In this document: one piece after another, positions 1 to 8,500 of the stretch | Layout: every line of letters begins with the position of its first letter | Position numbering within the stretch: the stretch's first letter is position 1 | From: Paenibacillus marchantiophytorum | Lineage (GTDB): Bacteria > Bacillota > Bacilli > Paenibacillales > NBRC-103111 | Direction: 5' to 3' | Assembly (NCBI RefSeq): GCF_014640555.1 | Contig: NZ_BMHE01000005.1 | Span: forward strand, 219,547-283,546 | DNA length: 64,000 bases | Notes under the pieces: generated by a model | What the model saw: the letters and a program-made list of their open reading frames with translations, nothing else | Database searches by the model: none | What the model was told of the DNA's origin: nothing | Program-made: the position numbers and the translations under genes

Positions 1-230
1 ACAACTCGGATCAGCTTCGTTTGTGCCCTTGGATTTAACTGATAATGAAGCCCCCGCAGCACGCCTACATCCTTCGACAAAGAATGATTATCTTGGACAA
101 AAGCAATGTCGATTCCTTGCTCGGCCATTTTCAATCGATGATAACTTTCCATAAAAAAACCCCGATGATCCCCATATACATCTGGTTCAACAATAAGCAG
201 CCCATCCAGTTTCGTAGGTACAACCTTCAT
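1..230 (-). CDS. rfbC: dTDP-4-dehydrorhamnose 3,5-epimerase, second copy, N-terminal part (runs off left edge)
   Basis: The minus strand from the ATG at 230 reads 76 codons of an RfbC/RmlC N-terminus and continues past base 1. It starts MKVVPTKLDGLLIVEP and carries the family motifs GDHRGFFMESY, QDNHSL and GVLRGLHYQLNP. The intact RfbC at 6155-6721 has the same motifs (GDNRGFFMESY, GVLRGLHYQLNP), so this is a paralogue and not an assembly overlap; the two differ at many positions. GAGGTG lies about 7 bases upstream of the chosen ATG. An in-frame ATG at 257 is possible but leaves the Shine-Dalgarno inside the gene. RfbC converts dTDP-4-keto-6-deoxyglucose to the L-rhamno form. Whether this copy is complete cannot be seen. 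Confidence 0.85.
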   Translation of the reverse strand, partial: MKVVPTKLDGLLIVEPDVYGDHRGFFMESYHRLKMAEQGIDIAFVQDNHSLSKDVGVLRGLHYQLNPRAQTKLIRV

Positions 231-364
231 TCGCTTAATCACCTCTATTGCCAACATATGCGTCCTCCGCTCAAACTGTCTCGGACAGACACCCCATCCA
301 AACCAAAAAGACTGCCAGGAGCTTTTCACAGCACCAGCAGCCTCTTTTATGAATCAAACCTGAT

Positions 365-490
365 TTACCACATATACACGATGCCTGCAATTATGCCGAC
401 CCAGATCAGGGAGCCGAACAGCACACCAACAATCAAGCCTTTGCCGACCGACAAATGGTCTTCTTGGTAAGCGTCTTCATGATCGAACAT
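365..490 (-). CDS. small single-pass membrane protein (41 aa), function unknown
   Basis: The minus strand encodes 41 residues beginning MFDHEDAYQEDHLSVGKG and ending IVYMW. The first 18 residues are acidic and soluble. The rest is one hydrophobic segment (LIVGVLFGSLIWVGIIAGIV) long enough to span the membrane. GGGGAGG lies 7 bases before the ATG, a strong ribosome binding site. The gene sits between the stop of the polyprenyl-phosphate sugar transferase upstream and the second rfbC downstream, all on one strand, so it is probably co-transcribed with the glycan genes. I do not recognise the family. The hydrophobicity, start signal and position argue for a real gene rather than chance. Confidence 0.6.
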   Translation of the reverse strand: MFDHEDAYQEDHLSVGKGLIVGVLFGSLIWVGIIAGIVYMW

Positions 491-573
491 ACCATAACCT
501 CCCCGCATACTTAAGTATATGCATTAGTATGGGGAAGATGTTGGCGAATCATGCGGTTGCTTGGAAAAAATTT

Positions 574-1980
574 TTAATAGGCGTTCTTATTGATAAACCC
601 GTTAATGATCGTTCTCCAAATAATTTTAATATCGAATAAAAAAGTCCAATTTTCAATGTAGAAAATATCATGCTTAATCCGTTCTTCGATCGACGTGTCA
701 CCACGCAGCCCATTGCTCTGCGCCCATCCGGTGATCCCCGGACGAATATGATGCTTCACCATGTACTTAGGAACCTCTTCCTTGAACTGTTCCACAAAAT
801 AAGGACGCTCCGGCCTCGGTCCCACAACACTCATATGCCCAAAAAGCACATTAAAAAACTGTGGCAGCTCATCCAGACTTGTTTTGCGCAGGAACGTTCC
901 TACCTTCGTGCGACGCGGGTCGTTTTCAACCGTCCATTCCGTATTCGAGGCACTCTCTGCGAGCACGTTCATACTGCGGAACTTGTACATCATAAAACGT
1001 CTGCGATTGAGTCCAACGCGCTCCTGCTTAAAAATAATCGGCCCAGCCGAAGTCAGCTTAATCGCAATAATAGAGGCCAGCATCACCGGCATCGTAATAA
1101 GAATGGCCACGGAAGCAAAAATAATATCAAAAGCCCGCTTAAACAACCGATTCCTGAATTCATCCAATGGAATATCACGCACATTAATCAGCGGCATATC
1201 CGCAAAATTATCAAAATAAGGCCTAGACGGCAAGAAATCATAAAAATCCGGAATAATAAGCGTTTTGACACCGATTTTCTCACAAACATTAATAATGCTG
1301 CCGAACTTGCGGTGAGCATCCAAAGGTAGAGCGATAATTACTTCGTCGATGATGAGATCATTCAGAATGGATTCCAGATCATCAATTTTCCCTATAATTG
1401 GCTTATAGCTCTGGTATGTTAAATCATGTTTCTCCTGATAATCATCAAGGAAACCGACAACTTCATATCCTAACTCCGGATGCTGCTTGAGCTTCGAGTA
1501 AAATTGGCGGCCCAGGGATCCCGCACCGAGAATAAGAATGAACTGCTTGTTGTAGCCTTTTTGCCGGACGCGCTTCAGCGAAACCTTGATCATATAACGG
1601 TAGAAGCTGATGCAAAGAATATTGTTAACTAGGAACAATAACAGATAAGAACGGGAAACGTCGACCTCTTTTAAAATAAACAGAACACTTAATAGCAATA
1701 ATAAACTGATGGCATGCACCTGAATAATTTTCAAAACCTCGAAGGAAAACTGCTTCCTTCTTTTGGGTGTATAAAAGTTCACCATATAACTGATCACAAT
1801 AGCAATTATGGCGTAGCTTATGCTCCACATCAAATAATGCTTGAATGGCAGTGGAGGATCGAATGGAATCCATCCGCTTCTGAACTTAAGCCACCAGGAA
1901 AGTAAAAACACGAGCTGAATACATATGAAATCGGCCAGTGCATAAAGTTGGGTCAAAAAACCTTGACTCTGTCGAATCAA
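574..1980 (-). CDS. undecaprenyl-phosphate sugar phosphotransferase (glycan-initiating; WsaP/WbaP/WcaJ type)
   Basis: This 468-residue protein should start glycan assembly by moving a sugar-1-phosphate from a nucleotide sugar to undecaprenyl phosphate at the inner membrane face. The N-terminal ~130 residues contain four hydrophobic spans. Residues ~145-260 form a CoA-binding-like Rossmann domain (ILGAGSLGRQ). A further span lies near 280-305. The C-terminal bacterial sugar transferase domain shows KQERVGLNRRRF, YKFRSM, DELPQFFNVLFGHMSVVGPR and GITGWAQ. Length and layout fit the full-size initiators such as WsaP of Geobacillus S-layer glycosylation. The start is set by AGGTGA, which overlaps the stop of the upstream glycosyltransferase gene 6 bases away, so the two are coupled. 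The transferred sugar (often Gal or Glc) cannot be read from the sequence. Confidence 0.9.
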   Translation of the reverse strand: MIRQSQGFLTQLYALADFICIQLVFLLSWWLKFRSGWIPFDPPLPFKHYLMWSISYAIIAIVISYMVNFYTPKRRKQFSFEVLKIIQVHAISLLLLLSVLFILKEVDVSRSYLLLFLVNNILCISFYRYMIKVSLKRVRQKGYNKQFILILGAGSLGRQFYSKLKQHPELGYEVVGFLDDYQEKHDLTYQSYKPIIGKIDDLESILNDLIIDEVIIALPLDAHRKFGSIINVCEKIGVKTLIIPDFYDFLPSRPYFDNFADMPLINVRDIPLDEFRNRLFKRAFDIIFASVAILITMPVMLASIIAIKLTSAGPIIFKQERVGLNRRRFMMYKFRSMNVLAESASNTEWTVENDPRRTKVGTFLRKTSLDELPQFFNVLFGHMSVVGPRPERPYFVEQFKEEVPKYMVKHHIRPGITGWAQSNGLRGDTSIEERIKHDIFYIENWTFLFDIKIIWRTIINGFINKNAY

Positions 1981-1986
1981 TGGACA

Positions 1987-2853
1987 TCACCTCGCAGGAC
2001 GCAGTTTATTTCGTGCTAAAGATAGAACAAATTTCAAGCCGACGCCTAAATAGACGATGGCATTGGTCAACCAGGAATACTTCTGTCGATAATGCTTATT
2101 GTGAAACAGGATCATTGCCCTATGGAACTCATATATGATTTTAAAAGGCTTCCTACGACTGCTGGCGCCTTTGTGGTGAACAATGTGAGTGCGCGGATAG
2201 TAGTAATTCACCCAGCCCGCTTGTTTAATTCTATAACACCAATCTATATCCTCACCATACATAAAAAATTCCTCATCCAGCATGCCAACCTGCTCAATCG
2301 CTTCGCGGCGAATCAACATGAAGGCTCCAACGAGCGAATCGATGGGATATTCCTCATCCGGATTCAAGTAACCGAGCTGGTACTGGTTGAAGCGCGGCTT
2401 CTTGGGAAATAACTTCGAGAAGCCAAACGCATAGTAGAAGGATGCTGAGGGCGTCGGGAAGCCCCGCTTGCAGGCTTTGTCTAGGGAACCGTCTGGCAGG
2501 ACGATTTTGCAGCCGCTGGCTCCTACAGGTGGGTTCTCGTCCATGAAATGGAGCATCGTGTCCATCGTGTCTGGTTGAACGATGGTATCGGAGTTCAAGA
2601 GCAGGACGTAGCGTCCTTTGGCGACTCGGATGCCTTGATTGTTGGCTTTGGAGAAGCCGACGTTGTCTGTGTTGGCGATAGTGACGACCTGCGGGTATTG
2701 CTCGTTGATGGCTTGGATGATGCTGTCGTTGGATGCGTTGTCGATTAGGATGATTTCGTAGTTGTATGATGTAGACGACGAAAAAACAGATTCTAAACAA
2801 GCTAGCGTCAGTTCACGTGTTTTATAATTTAGTACAATAATACTTAAATCCAC
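1987..2853 (-). CDS. glycosyltransferase family 2 (rhamnosyltransferase-like)
   Basis: A 288-residue GT2 enzyme with the GT-A fold. It opens with MDLSIIVLNYKTRELT, followed by the nucleotide-binding IDNASNDSI, the metal-binding region NSDTIVQPD, and EEFFMYGEDIDWCYRIKQAGW, typical of COG1216/WbbL-like rhamnosyl- and related transferases. It has no obvious membrane span apart from a short hydrophobic C-terminus. The start codon is GTG, with TGAGG upstream. A sigma-A-like promoter lies at 2889-2918, making this the first gene of a separate leftward unit with the initiating sugar transferase. With two dTDP-L-rhamnose epimerase genes nearby, L-rhamnose is a reasonable donor, but donor and linkage are inference. 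Confidence 0.85.
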   Translation of the reverse strand: MDLSIIVLNYKTRELTLACLESVFSSSTSYNYEIILIDNASNDSIIQAINEQYPQVVTIANTDNVGFSKANNQGIRVAKGRYVLLLNSDTIVQPDTMDTMLHFMDENPPVGASGCKIVLPDGSLDKACKRGFPTPSASFYYAFGFSKLFPKKPRFNQYQLGYLNPDEEYPIDSLVGAFMLIRREAIEQVGMLDEEFFMYGEDIDWCYRIKQAGWVNYYYPRTHIVHHKGASSRRKPFKIIYEFHRAMILFHNKHYRQKYSWLTNAIVYLGVGLKFVLSLARNKLRPAR

Positions 2854-2888
2854 TTGAAAACCTCATTTAAATTGATTTCGTTACTTTG

Positions 2889-2918
2889 ATTATAACATGG
2901 GAGAATTAATGTGGTGAA
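2889..2918 (-). promoter_or_regulatory. candidate sigma-A promoter for the GT2/initiating-transferase unit
   Basis: On the minus strand, TATAAT (2894-2889) is preceded by TTCACC (2918-2913) with an 18-base spacer. It sits 36 bases before the GTG start of the GT2 gene and in the gap between divergently transcribed genes, where a promoter is required. Confidence 0.5.
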
Positions 2919-3027
2919 ATTTTAATTATTTTCCGTTAATTTAATCGGAATAAGGTTTTTAGTCATTGCTGTATGTTAAATACAATTTTTCTAGGATATA
3001 ATTAGAATAAGAACTGGAGGTGTCTCC

Positions 3028-3309
3028 GTGCGAAAAATCTCACTAAGCGACATACAATCCAAGATTGCTGAAGGTCGACCAGATGTAGATTACGCAGTTA
3101 ACGTCTTTCGCGGAAAAACCAGAGACCAAGGCTGGACAATGAAACGAATGAAACCCAGAGATCCTGATGAAATTAAAGCTCTTAATTATCTTGCCCGATC
3201 CCAATATCGCAAAGCTGTTCAAGAAGGAACAATTATTTACGATAAGGAAAGACGGGTGTTGACGATTGCCAAGTATATCCGCGGGGAAGATAAGCGCAAA
3301 ATAGAGTAA
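3028..3309 (+). CDS. small basic protein of unknown function (93 aa)
   Basis: A 93-residue reading frame starting at a GTG with GGAGGTG eight bases upstream. A TATAAT box lies at 2997-3002, although no good -35 is visible. The protein is rich in Lys and Arg (KTRDQGWTMKRMKPRDPDE, YRKAVQEGTIIYDKERR), with no membrane span or Cys cluster. It is the only rightward gene among ~33 kb of leftward glycan genes and is followed directly by a hairpin terminator. I do not recognise the family. The good start signal and matching terminator argue that it is expressed. A role in controlling the locus is possible but unsupported. Confidence 0.6.
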   Translation: MRKISLSDIQSKIAEGRPDVDYAVNVFRGKTRDQGWTMKRMKPRDPDEIKALNYLARSQYRKAVQEGTIIYDKERRVLTIAKYIRGEDKRKIE

Positions 3310-3346
3310 AGGCACCTACCGAGTTTGGGTAAGTGCCTTTATTTAT
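3308..3346 (+). terminator. rho-independent terminator after the 93-aa gene
   Basis: The stem AAAGGCAC (3308-3315) pairs with GTGCCTTT (3333-3340), followed by ATTTATT. It overlaps the stop codons of the two convergent genes (3028-3309 and 3339-4304). The reverse strand has a weaker T tail, so it may work less well leftward. Confidence 0.7.
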
Positions 3347-4304
3347 TCCGAAACCATCGACTGATTTCTGAAATTGTGGTTTTTTGCTTACTTCTAATTA
3401 AGGCCCTTTTTTGCCGAAGCTCCTTAAATGAATGAAAGAAACTAGACCATGCACCCAAAAGCTTAGGCTCACGTAAGAGAGCAAAACCAAAACTGAGAAA
3501 TTCATAAACTAACAATGAAATGATATGTTTTAGAATCATCGAAATCCGATCATTTTTCATCATCATTTTATAACGATTTATATAGGATAAACGTCTAACA
3601 AAAAGCGGTTTGCTGCTCCGTCCGCCTTCCTTCCAGCCTCTTTCGTGATAAGCGATTGCAGAAGGTTCATAGTAAGCTTTCCAACCTAGCAACTGCGCCC
3701 GCCAAGCCACTTCCACATCTTCCTTATACGCAAAAAAATCCTCATCAAAAAACTCTCCATTTAAACTAATGTCATTAATCATTTCGCGTGAATACATCGC
3801 CGCGGCTCCTGACACGCCGAATACTTCTTCTGCTTGCATAAACTGATCGCTCGACTGATGCGCTCCGCGGTCAAAGGCTCTGCGTGCTTTGTTAATGATG
3901 AGCCCTGTGCTATCTATTTGGGTTGGATCTGCTTTGAAAAGTAGTTTTCCTGTGGCAGCGCCGGCTTGTTGATTCATAGTCAATATCTCTATGGTTCTTC
4001 GAATATAGTCTGTATCGAGAACCACATCAGGATTCAAAATAAGACAAAAATCGGAGTCCGTCATTCGTATTGCCTGATTATGACCACCAGCAAATCCATT
4101 GTTAATGGCATTACGAATAAGCGTACAATTTTGGAACCATTTTTCTAATTCGTATAATGTGCTGTCTTTAGAGGCATTATCAATCACTACGATTTCTTTA
4201 ATCGGATAATATTGATTTAATACCGCTTGCAAACAATCGTCGATATGCTCGGAGCTATTGTATGTAACAATATGAACACTAACCGTTTTCATCCTTGCTC
4301 TCAC
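3339..4304 (-). CDS. glycosyltransferase family 2
   Basis: A 321-residue GT2 enzyme. VSVHIVTYNSSEHIDDC, VVIDNASKDSTL, NNGFAGGHNQAIR and LILNPDVVLD mark the nucleotide-sugar and metal-binding half. EDFFAYKEDVEVAWRAQLLGW is the acceptor-side motif. It overlaps the end of rfbD by 26 bases if the GTG at 4304 is used (AAGGAG just upstream). The ATG at 4292 (AAGGTGAG, 7-base spacing) is an equally good start. It is the last gene of the rfbACBD transcript, which ends at the hairpin near 3.3 kb. Context suggests a rhamnosyltransferase; the substrate is inferred. Confidence 0.85.
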   Translation of the reverse strand: MRARMKTVSVHIVTYNSSEHIDDCLQAVLNQYYPIKEIVVIDNASKDSTLYELEKWFQNCTLIRNAINNGFAGGHNQAIRMTDSDFCLILNPDVVLDTDYIRRTIEILTMNQQAGAATGKLLFKADPTQIDSTGLIINKARRAFDRGAHQSSDQFMQAEEVFGVSGAAAMYSREMINDISLNGEFFDEDFFAYKEDVEVAWRAQLLGWKAYYEPSAIAYHERGWKEGGRSSKPLFVRRLSYINRYKMMMKNDRISMILKHIISLLVYEFLSFGFALLREPKLLGAWSSFFHSFKELRQKRALIRSKQKTTISEISRWFRNK

Positions 4305-5139
4305 CTTGCTCCTTCAAAAATGCTTTAAGTCCTTCTCGCCAAGGCCGTAAGTCATCAAATCCATTAGCAAGAATCGCTCCATGTGCCATAGCCGAATTTC
4401 TTGGTCTTGGAGCTGGCCGTGGAAATTCTTCCGTCGAGCAAGGATCAACCGTTACCTTCGAACCGCTCTCTTCAAAAATAGCGCATGCAAAATTATACCA
4501 CGAACATACCCCAGAGTTAGATGCATGATAAATTCCGTACTTCTCCGTTTGCACAAGCTGACCAAGAAACAAAGCAAGATCGACCGTATAAGTCGGTGAT
4601 CCGAACTGATCACTAACAACTTTCAATGAATCCCTGGTCTTCACCAGATTCAACATTGTTTTTACAAAATTAGCCCCATAAATGCCATATACCCAAGAAG
4701 TTCTCACGATAAAATACTTCGAGGACAGCGATTCTACATGCTGTTCACCGGCCCTTTTGGACTTCCCGTAGACACTTTGCGGGTTAGTCAGATCGTCTTC
4801 TTTGTAGGGGGTAACAGATATACCGTCAAAAACATAGTCCGTGCTAATATAGCAGAACTTCGCCCCAAGAGCCTCAGCCGCTAGAACAAGATTCTTCGTT
4901 CCATCTGCATTAACCATGTAAACTTTCTCTACTTCTGTTTCTGCAAGATCAACCGCTGTATAAGCCGCACTATGAATAACAACATCAGGTCTTAAGGCCA
5001 TAATGACCTCTATGCATTGACTCTCATTCGTAATATCTAGTTGATCTCTTCCATAACCATGAACTTCGTGATCAGCTCCAAGTGATCTAACAACATCTTG
5101 TCCTAGCTGGCCGTTTGCTCCAGTTACTAATATTATCAT
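4279..5139 (-). CDS. rfbD: dTDP-4-dehydrorhamnose reductase
   Basis: RfbD/RmlD performs the last step to dTDP-L-rhamnose, NAD(P)H reduction of the 4-keto group. The 286 residues start with the Rossmann motif VTGANGQLGQDV (5-16). They carry DVVIHSAAYTAVDLAE, the STDYVFDG segment and the catalytic Y-x3-K in YGKSKRAGE. Length is normal for the family. Its ATG overlaps the TAA of rfbB by one base (TAATG), showing translational coupling. With rfbA, rfbC and rfbB directly upstream, the complete four-step pathway from glucose-1-phosphate is present. Confidence 0.95.
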   Translation of the reverse strand: MIILVTGANGQLGQDVVRSLGADHEVHGYGRDQLDITNESQCIEVIMALRPDVVIHSAAYTAVDLAETEVEKVYMVNADGTKNLVLAAEALGAKFCYISTDYVFDGISVTPYKEDDLTNPQSVYGKSKRAGEQHVESLSSKYFIVRTSWVYGIYGANFVKTMLNLVKTRDSLKVVSDQFGSPTYTVDLALFLGQLVQTEKYGIYHASNSGVCSWYNFACAIFEESGSKVTVDPCSTEEFPRPAPRPRNSAMAHGAILANGFDDLRPWREGLKAFLKEQGESKDENG

Positions 5140-6158
5140 TATTTAGTACCTAGTCGTGCCCCATATTGTTCATTAAAATACTTTTGATACTCACCCGTCT
5201 GAATTCGTTTCCACCAATCCTGATTTTCCAAATACCACCGAATAGTTTCATGTATGCCTGTTTCAAAATTATGCTTAGGCTTCCATCCAAGCTCATTCGT
5301 AATCTTCGTTGCATCAATCCCATAGCGGCGGTCATGCCCTGGACGATCTTTTACGAATTGCATCAATGACTCTGGTTTACCCAGCTCCCGAAGAATCGTT
5401 TGTATGATTTGAATGTTGGTTCTCTCGTTATTTCCACCGATGTTATAAACTTCTCCATTAACGCCTTTATGCAAAACAAGATCGATCGCGCTGCAATGAT
5501 CCTCGACATATAACCAATCTCTAATATTAAGGCCGTCACCGTAAACAGGGAGAGATTTATCGTTTAAAGCATTCGCAATCATTAACGGAATTAACTTCTC
5601 AGGAAATTGATAAGGTCCGTAGTTATTTGAACAACGAGTGATATTGATTGGCAATCCAAATGTCTCATGGTAAGCACGTACCAAAAGGTCAGATCCCGCT
5701 TTGCTAGCTGAGTACGGACTATTCGGTGCTAAAGGTGTTTCTTCCGTAAAAAAGCCAGTCTCGCCAAGTGAGCCGTAGACTTCATCTGTGGACACATGAA
5801 CAAACTTCTTAACTGCATGCTTTCTAGCTGCTTCCAGTAAAACTTGTGTACCTAAGACATTGGTTTTCACAAAAATATCCGGCTCAAGGATGCTACGGTC
5901 CACATGGGATTCAGCAGCGAAATGAACGACCCTATCGATTCCCTGAGCGAAAATGCTGCTTACTAACTCTTCATTTGTGATGTCACCTTTAATGAAAGTG
6001 TACTGGCTATTTTCCTGAATGGATGTTAGGTTCTCTAAATTTCCCGCGTAAGTCAGAGCATCGAGATTAATGATTTGATAGTTCGGATATCGGTCAAGCA
6101 TATAATGTACGAAGTTGCTGCCTATAAAGCCGGCCCCGCCAGTGATTAGCACTCTCAT
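5139..6158 (-). CDS. rfbB: dTDP-glucose 4,6-dehydratase
   Basis: RfbB/RmlB converts dTDP-glucose to dTDP-4-keto-6-deoxyglucose using tightly bound NAD. The 339-residue protein begins MRVLITGGAGFIGSNF. It shows FAAESHVDRSI, VSTDEVYGSL, the catalytic Y-x3-K in YSASKAGSD, NNYGPYQFPEKLIP and GRPGHDRRYGID-type motifs (here DRPGHDRRYGID), all diagnostic for dTDP-glucose dehydratases. Its start overlaps the rfbC stop by four bases (ATGA) and its stop overlaps the rfbD start by one, so translation is coupled on both sides. Confidence 0.96.
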   Translation of the reverse strand: MRVLITGGAGFIGSNFVHYMLDRYPNYQIINLDALTYAGNLENLTSIQENSQYTFIKGDITNEELVSSIFAQGIDRVVHFAAESHVDRSILEPDIFVKTNVLGTQVLLEAARKHAVKKFVHVSTDEVYGSLGETGFFTEETPLAPNSPYSASKAGSDLLVRAYHETFGLPINITRCSNNYGPYQFPEKLIPLMIANALNDKSLPVYGDGLNIRDWLYVEDHCSAIDLVLHKGVNGEVYNIGGNNERTNIQIIQTILRELGKPESLMQFVKDRPGHDRRYGIDATKITNELGWKPKHNFETGIHETIRWYLENQDWWKRIQTGEYQKYFNEQYGARLGTK

Positions 6159-6721
6159 GATTGTATAGCTCCCATGTAAAAGTTTATTTCCGCATCCTTG
6201 AGGAGCGGGTGCTTTTGATCTTTGTCGGAAAGAATAGGCTTAGATGTTGGCCAATCAATTCCAAGCGCAGGATCACTCCAAAGTATGCCCCTATCGTGTT
6301 CAGGTGAGTAATACTCATCTACTTTATAGAGAACTTGCGTATTAGGCACAATCGTATAAAAACCATGTGCAAAACCTTGAGGAACAAGGAGTTGCCGCTT
6401 GTTGGCTTCACTAAGGATAACTCCCACCCATTGACCAAACGTGGAGGATTCTTTGCGGATGTCTACCGCTACATCGTAAATTGCACCAGCAGTTACTCGA
6501 ACAAGCTTCGTCTGTGCCTTGGGATTCAACTGATAATGCAGCCCCCGCAACACACCTGTTTCCACGGATAAAGAATGATTGTCTTGAATGAAAGGGAAAT
6601 CAATGCCTAGTTCTGCAAACTTTGCACTGCTATAGCTTTCCATAAAAAAGCCCCGATTGTCACCGTGGACATCGGGTTCTATAATGAATAGTCCTTCTAG
6701 CTTAGTTGTTAAGATGTTCAT
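6155..6721 (-). CDS. rfbC: dTDP-4-dehydrorhamnose 3,5-epimerase
   Basis: RfbC/RmlC epimerises C3 and C5 of dTDP-4-keto-6-deoxyglucose. The 188-residue cupin carries GFFMESYSSAKF, FIQDNHSLS, GVLRGLHYQLNP (active-site His), KLVRVTAGAIYDVAVDIR and PQGFAHGF. Family length is about 180-190. It lies 15 bases downstream of rfbA and overlaps rfbB by four bases. A related copy begins at the left edge of the window, so the genome has at least two rfbC genes within 7 kb. Confidence 0.95.
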   Translation of the reverse strand: MNILTTKLEGLFIIEPDVHGDNRGFFMESYSSAKFAELGIDFPFIQDNHSLSVETGVLRGLHYQLNPKAQTKLVRVTAGAIYDVAVDIRKESSTFGQWVGVILSEANKRQLLVPQGFAHGFYTIVPNTQVLYKVDEYYSPEHDRGILWSDPALGIDWPTSKPILSDKDQKHPLLKDAEINFYMGAIQS

Positions 6722-6736
6722 CGGTTTTTACACCTC

Positions 6737-7480
6737 TTACAGTTTGAGTTTTCCAAAATCATCTCCGAAATACAAATCTTTCGCCAATCCATTGGCTTTT
6801 GATAATGAAGCATGTGTACCTGCATCGGTCCACCAACCTTGAAGAACATCGTAAGTCAGTTCATTTTTTTCAATGTATGCGTTATTAACATCTGTGATCT
6901 CAAGCTCGCCGCGTCCTGATGGCTTCAGTGTCTTAACTATCTTAAATACAGAACTGTCATACATATAGATCCCAGTTACCGCGTAGCTGCTTTTAGGTTG
7001 TTTAGGCTTTTCTTCAATAGAGATAATCTTGTCTCCCTGCAACTCTGGAACACCATATCTTTGTGGGTCTTGAACTTCTTGAATAAGGATTTTCGCCCCA
7101 TTGTGTTGAACCCTAAAGTTGTTTACAAATGGAACGATACTTTCTTCAAATATGTTATCACCTAAAATAACGACCATCTGATCATTTCCTACAAAGTGTT
7201 CAGCGAGATCTAGTGCTTGAGCAATACCACCAGCTTCATCCTGAACCTTATACGTGAAAGTTACCCCCATCTCTCGGCCGCTCCCCAATAGATTCACTAC
7301 GTCGCCCATATGCTCTTTGCCAGTGACGATGAGAATATCGTTGATATCAGCTTCTTTAAGCTTGGCCACAGCGTGGAAGATCATAGGGTACTTACCGACA
7401 GGAAGTAAATGTTTGTTTGTTACTTTTGTTAATGGGAACAGTCGAGAACCTGTTCCCCCTGCTAAAATAATACCTTTCAT
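6737..7480 (-). CDS. rfbA: glucose-1-phosphate thymidylyltransferase (short form)
   Basis: RfbA/RmlA joins dTTP and glucose-1-phosphate to give dTDP-glucose, the entry step to dTDP-L-rhamnose. The 247 residues open with ILAGGTGSRLFPLTKVTNKH and PVGKYPMI, the nucleotidyltransferase signature and sugar-phosphate loop. VILGDNIFE carries the metal-binding Asp and YGVPEL follows. Classical RmlA is ~290 residues; this is the shorter ~245-residue type without the C-terminal allosteric extension, common in Firmicutes and archaea. It is the first gene of the rfbACBD block, 24 bases after the GtrB-like gene, with GGAGGTCAT just before the ATG. Confidence 0.94.
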   Translation of the reverse strand: MKGIILAGGTGSRLFPLTKVTNKHLLPVGKYPMIFHAVAKLKEADINDILIVTGKEHMGDVVNLLGSGREMGVTFTYKVQDEAGGIAQALDLAEHFVGNDQMVVILGDNIFEESIVPFVNNFRVQHNGAKILIQEVQDPQRYGVPELQGDKIISIEEKPKQPKSSYAVTGIYMYDSSVFKIVKTLKPSGRGELEITDVNNAYIEKNELTYDVLQGWWTDAGTHASLSKANGLAKDLYFGDDFGKLKL

Positions 7481-7504
7481 ATGACCTCCAAAATAAATTA
7501 CTTT

Positions 7505-8500
7505 TTAATCTGATGTTGATATCGCTACCTCATTTTTTGCTAAATTATACAATAAATTAAGTTGATTCTTCTCGAAATTTATTCTTTCTTTCTCAATTAC
7601 TAGCGGCCGTTTTAAAACCTGAGTATGAATAGAACCAATGTATTCGCCAATAATACCTATAAAAAATAATTGCACAGATGAAAAGAAAAAAAGACCGATT
7701 ACGAGTGGAGCAACACCTACAGAGAAATAATTCCAAAAAAACATTTTGGCCAAAAAATAAATAATTGCTACAAGTAAACTAATTGCTGACATAGCAAATC
7801 CAAGCATTGCAGCTAAGCGTAACGGAACTTTTGAATGATTAGTTATACCTAACATTGCAATATCATACAAAGTATAGAAATTATTTTTAGTTATTCCTCT
7901 CTTTCTTACAGGTTGAATATATTCTATTTTATAACTCTCAAAACCAATATCAGATATGAGACCTCTGAAATATGGGTAAGGATCATCAATACCCCTTAAT
8001 ATTTCAATGACTTTTTTATCGTACAATCCAAATCCAGTATTATTTTTCGTTAGATCTATTTCGGAAACACGATTTATAAAATTGTAATACATTTTTCGTA
8101 TTGCAAACATGATAGATGATTCTTCGCTTTGAGACTTAACCCCAAGTACAACTTTATAACCTTCTTCCCATTTCACGAGAAAATCTTTAATCATTGTCGG
8201 AGGATCTTGTAAATCAGCAACTAATAGTATTACAGCTTCACCAGTTGCTTGGAGCAAAGCATGATAAGGAGATCGAATATGTCCGAAATTCCTAGAATTT
8301 ACAATAATTTTGACATTTGGATCAGTTGATGCAAGTTTCTTCAAAATAGATACCGTTTTATCTTTCGATGCATTATCAATAAATATATGCTCATATTCAT
8401 AATCAGAAAAATTATCAAAAACTGCTTTTACTTGTTTGTATAATTCTTCAACATTATCTTGTTCATTATAGCAAGGTGTAACAATGCTTATAAGTTTCAT
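7505..8500 (-). CDS. GtrB/ArnC-like polyprenyl-phosphate glycosyltransferase
   Basis: A 331-residue GT2 enzyme of the DPM1/GtrB type that would attach a single sugar to undecaprenyl phosphate on the cytosolic face. The catalytic half shows ISIVTPCYNEQDNVEELY, FIDNASKDKTV, NSRNFGH and LVADLQDPP (metal-binding DxD-like). The C-terminal third has two membrane spans (about 230-255 and 265-290), then GEYIGSIHTQVLKRP, the standard GtrB ending. It overlaps the transketolase C subunit gene by one base (TAATG). A GtrA flippase gene lies five genes upstream, and a GT-C-like protein begins further upstream, so the three could form a side-chain decoration system. The donor sugar is unknown; the CDP-sugar made next door is a candidate. 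Confidence 0.88.
   Translation of the reverse strand: MKLISIVTPCYNEQDNVEELYKQVKAVFDNFSDYEYEHIFIDNASKDKTVSILKKLASTDPNVKIIVNSRNFGHIRSPYHALLQATGEAVILLVADLQDPPTMIKDFLVKWEEGYKVVLGVKSQSEESSIMFAIRKMYYNFINRVSEIDLTKNNTGFGLYDKKVIEILRGIDDPYPYFRGLISDIGFESYKIEYIQPVRKRGITKNNFYTLYDIAMLGITNHSKVPLRLAAMLGFAMSAISLLVAIIYFLAKMFFWNYFSVGVAPLVIGLFFFSSVQLFFIGIIGEYIGSIHTQVLKRPLVIEKERINFEKNQLNLLYNLAKNEVAISTSD

Noticed and set aside
45..470. 141-residue rightward frame at the left edge
   Set aside because: It lies antisense to the rfbC fragment and the 41-residue membrane protein, both of which have family similarity or a strong start signal.
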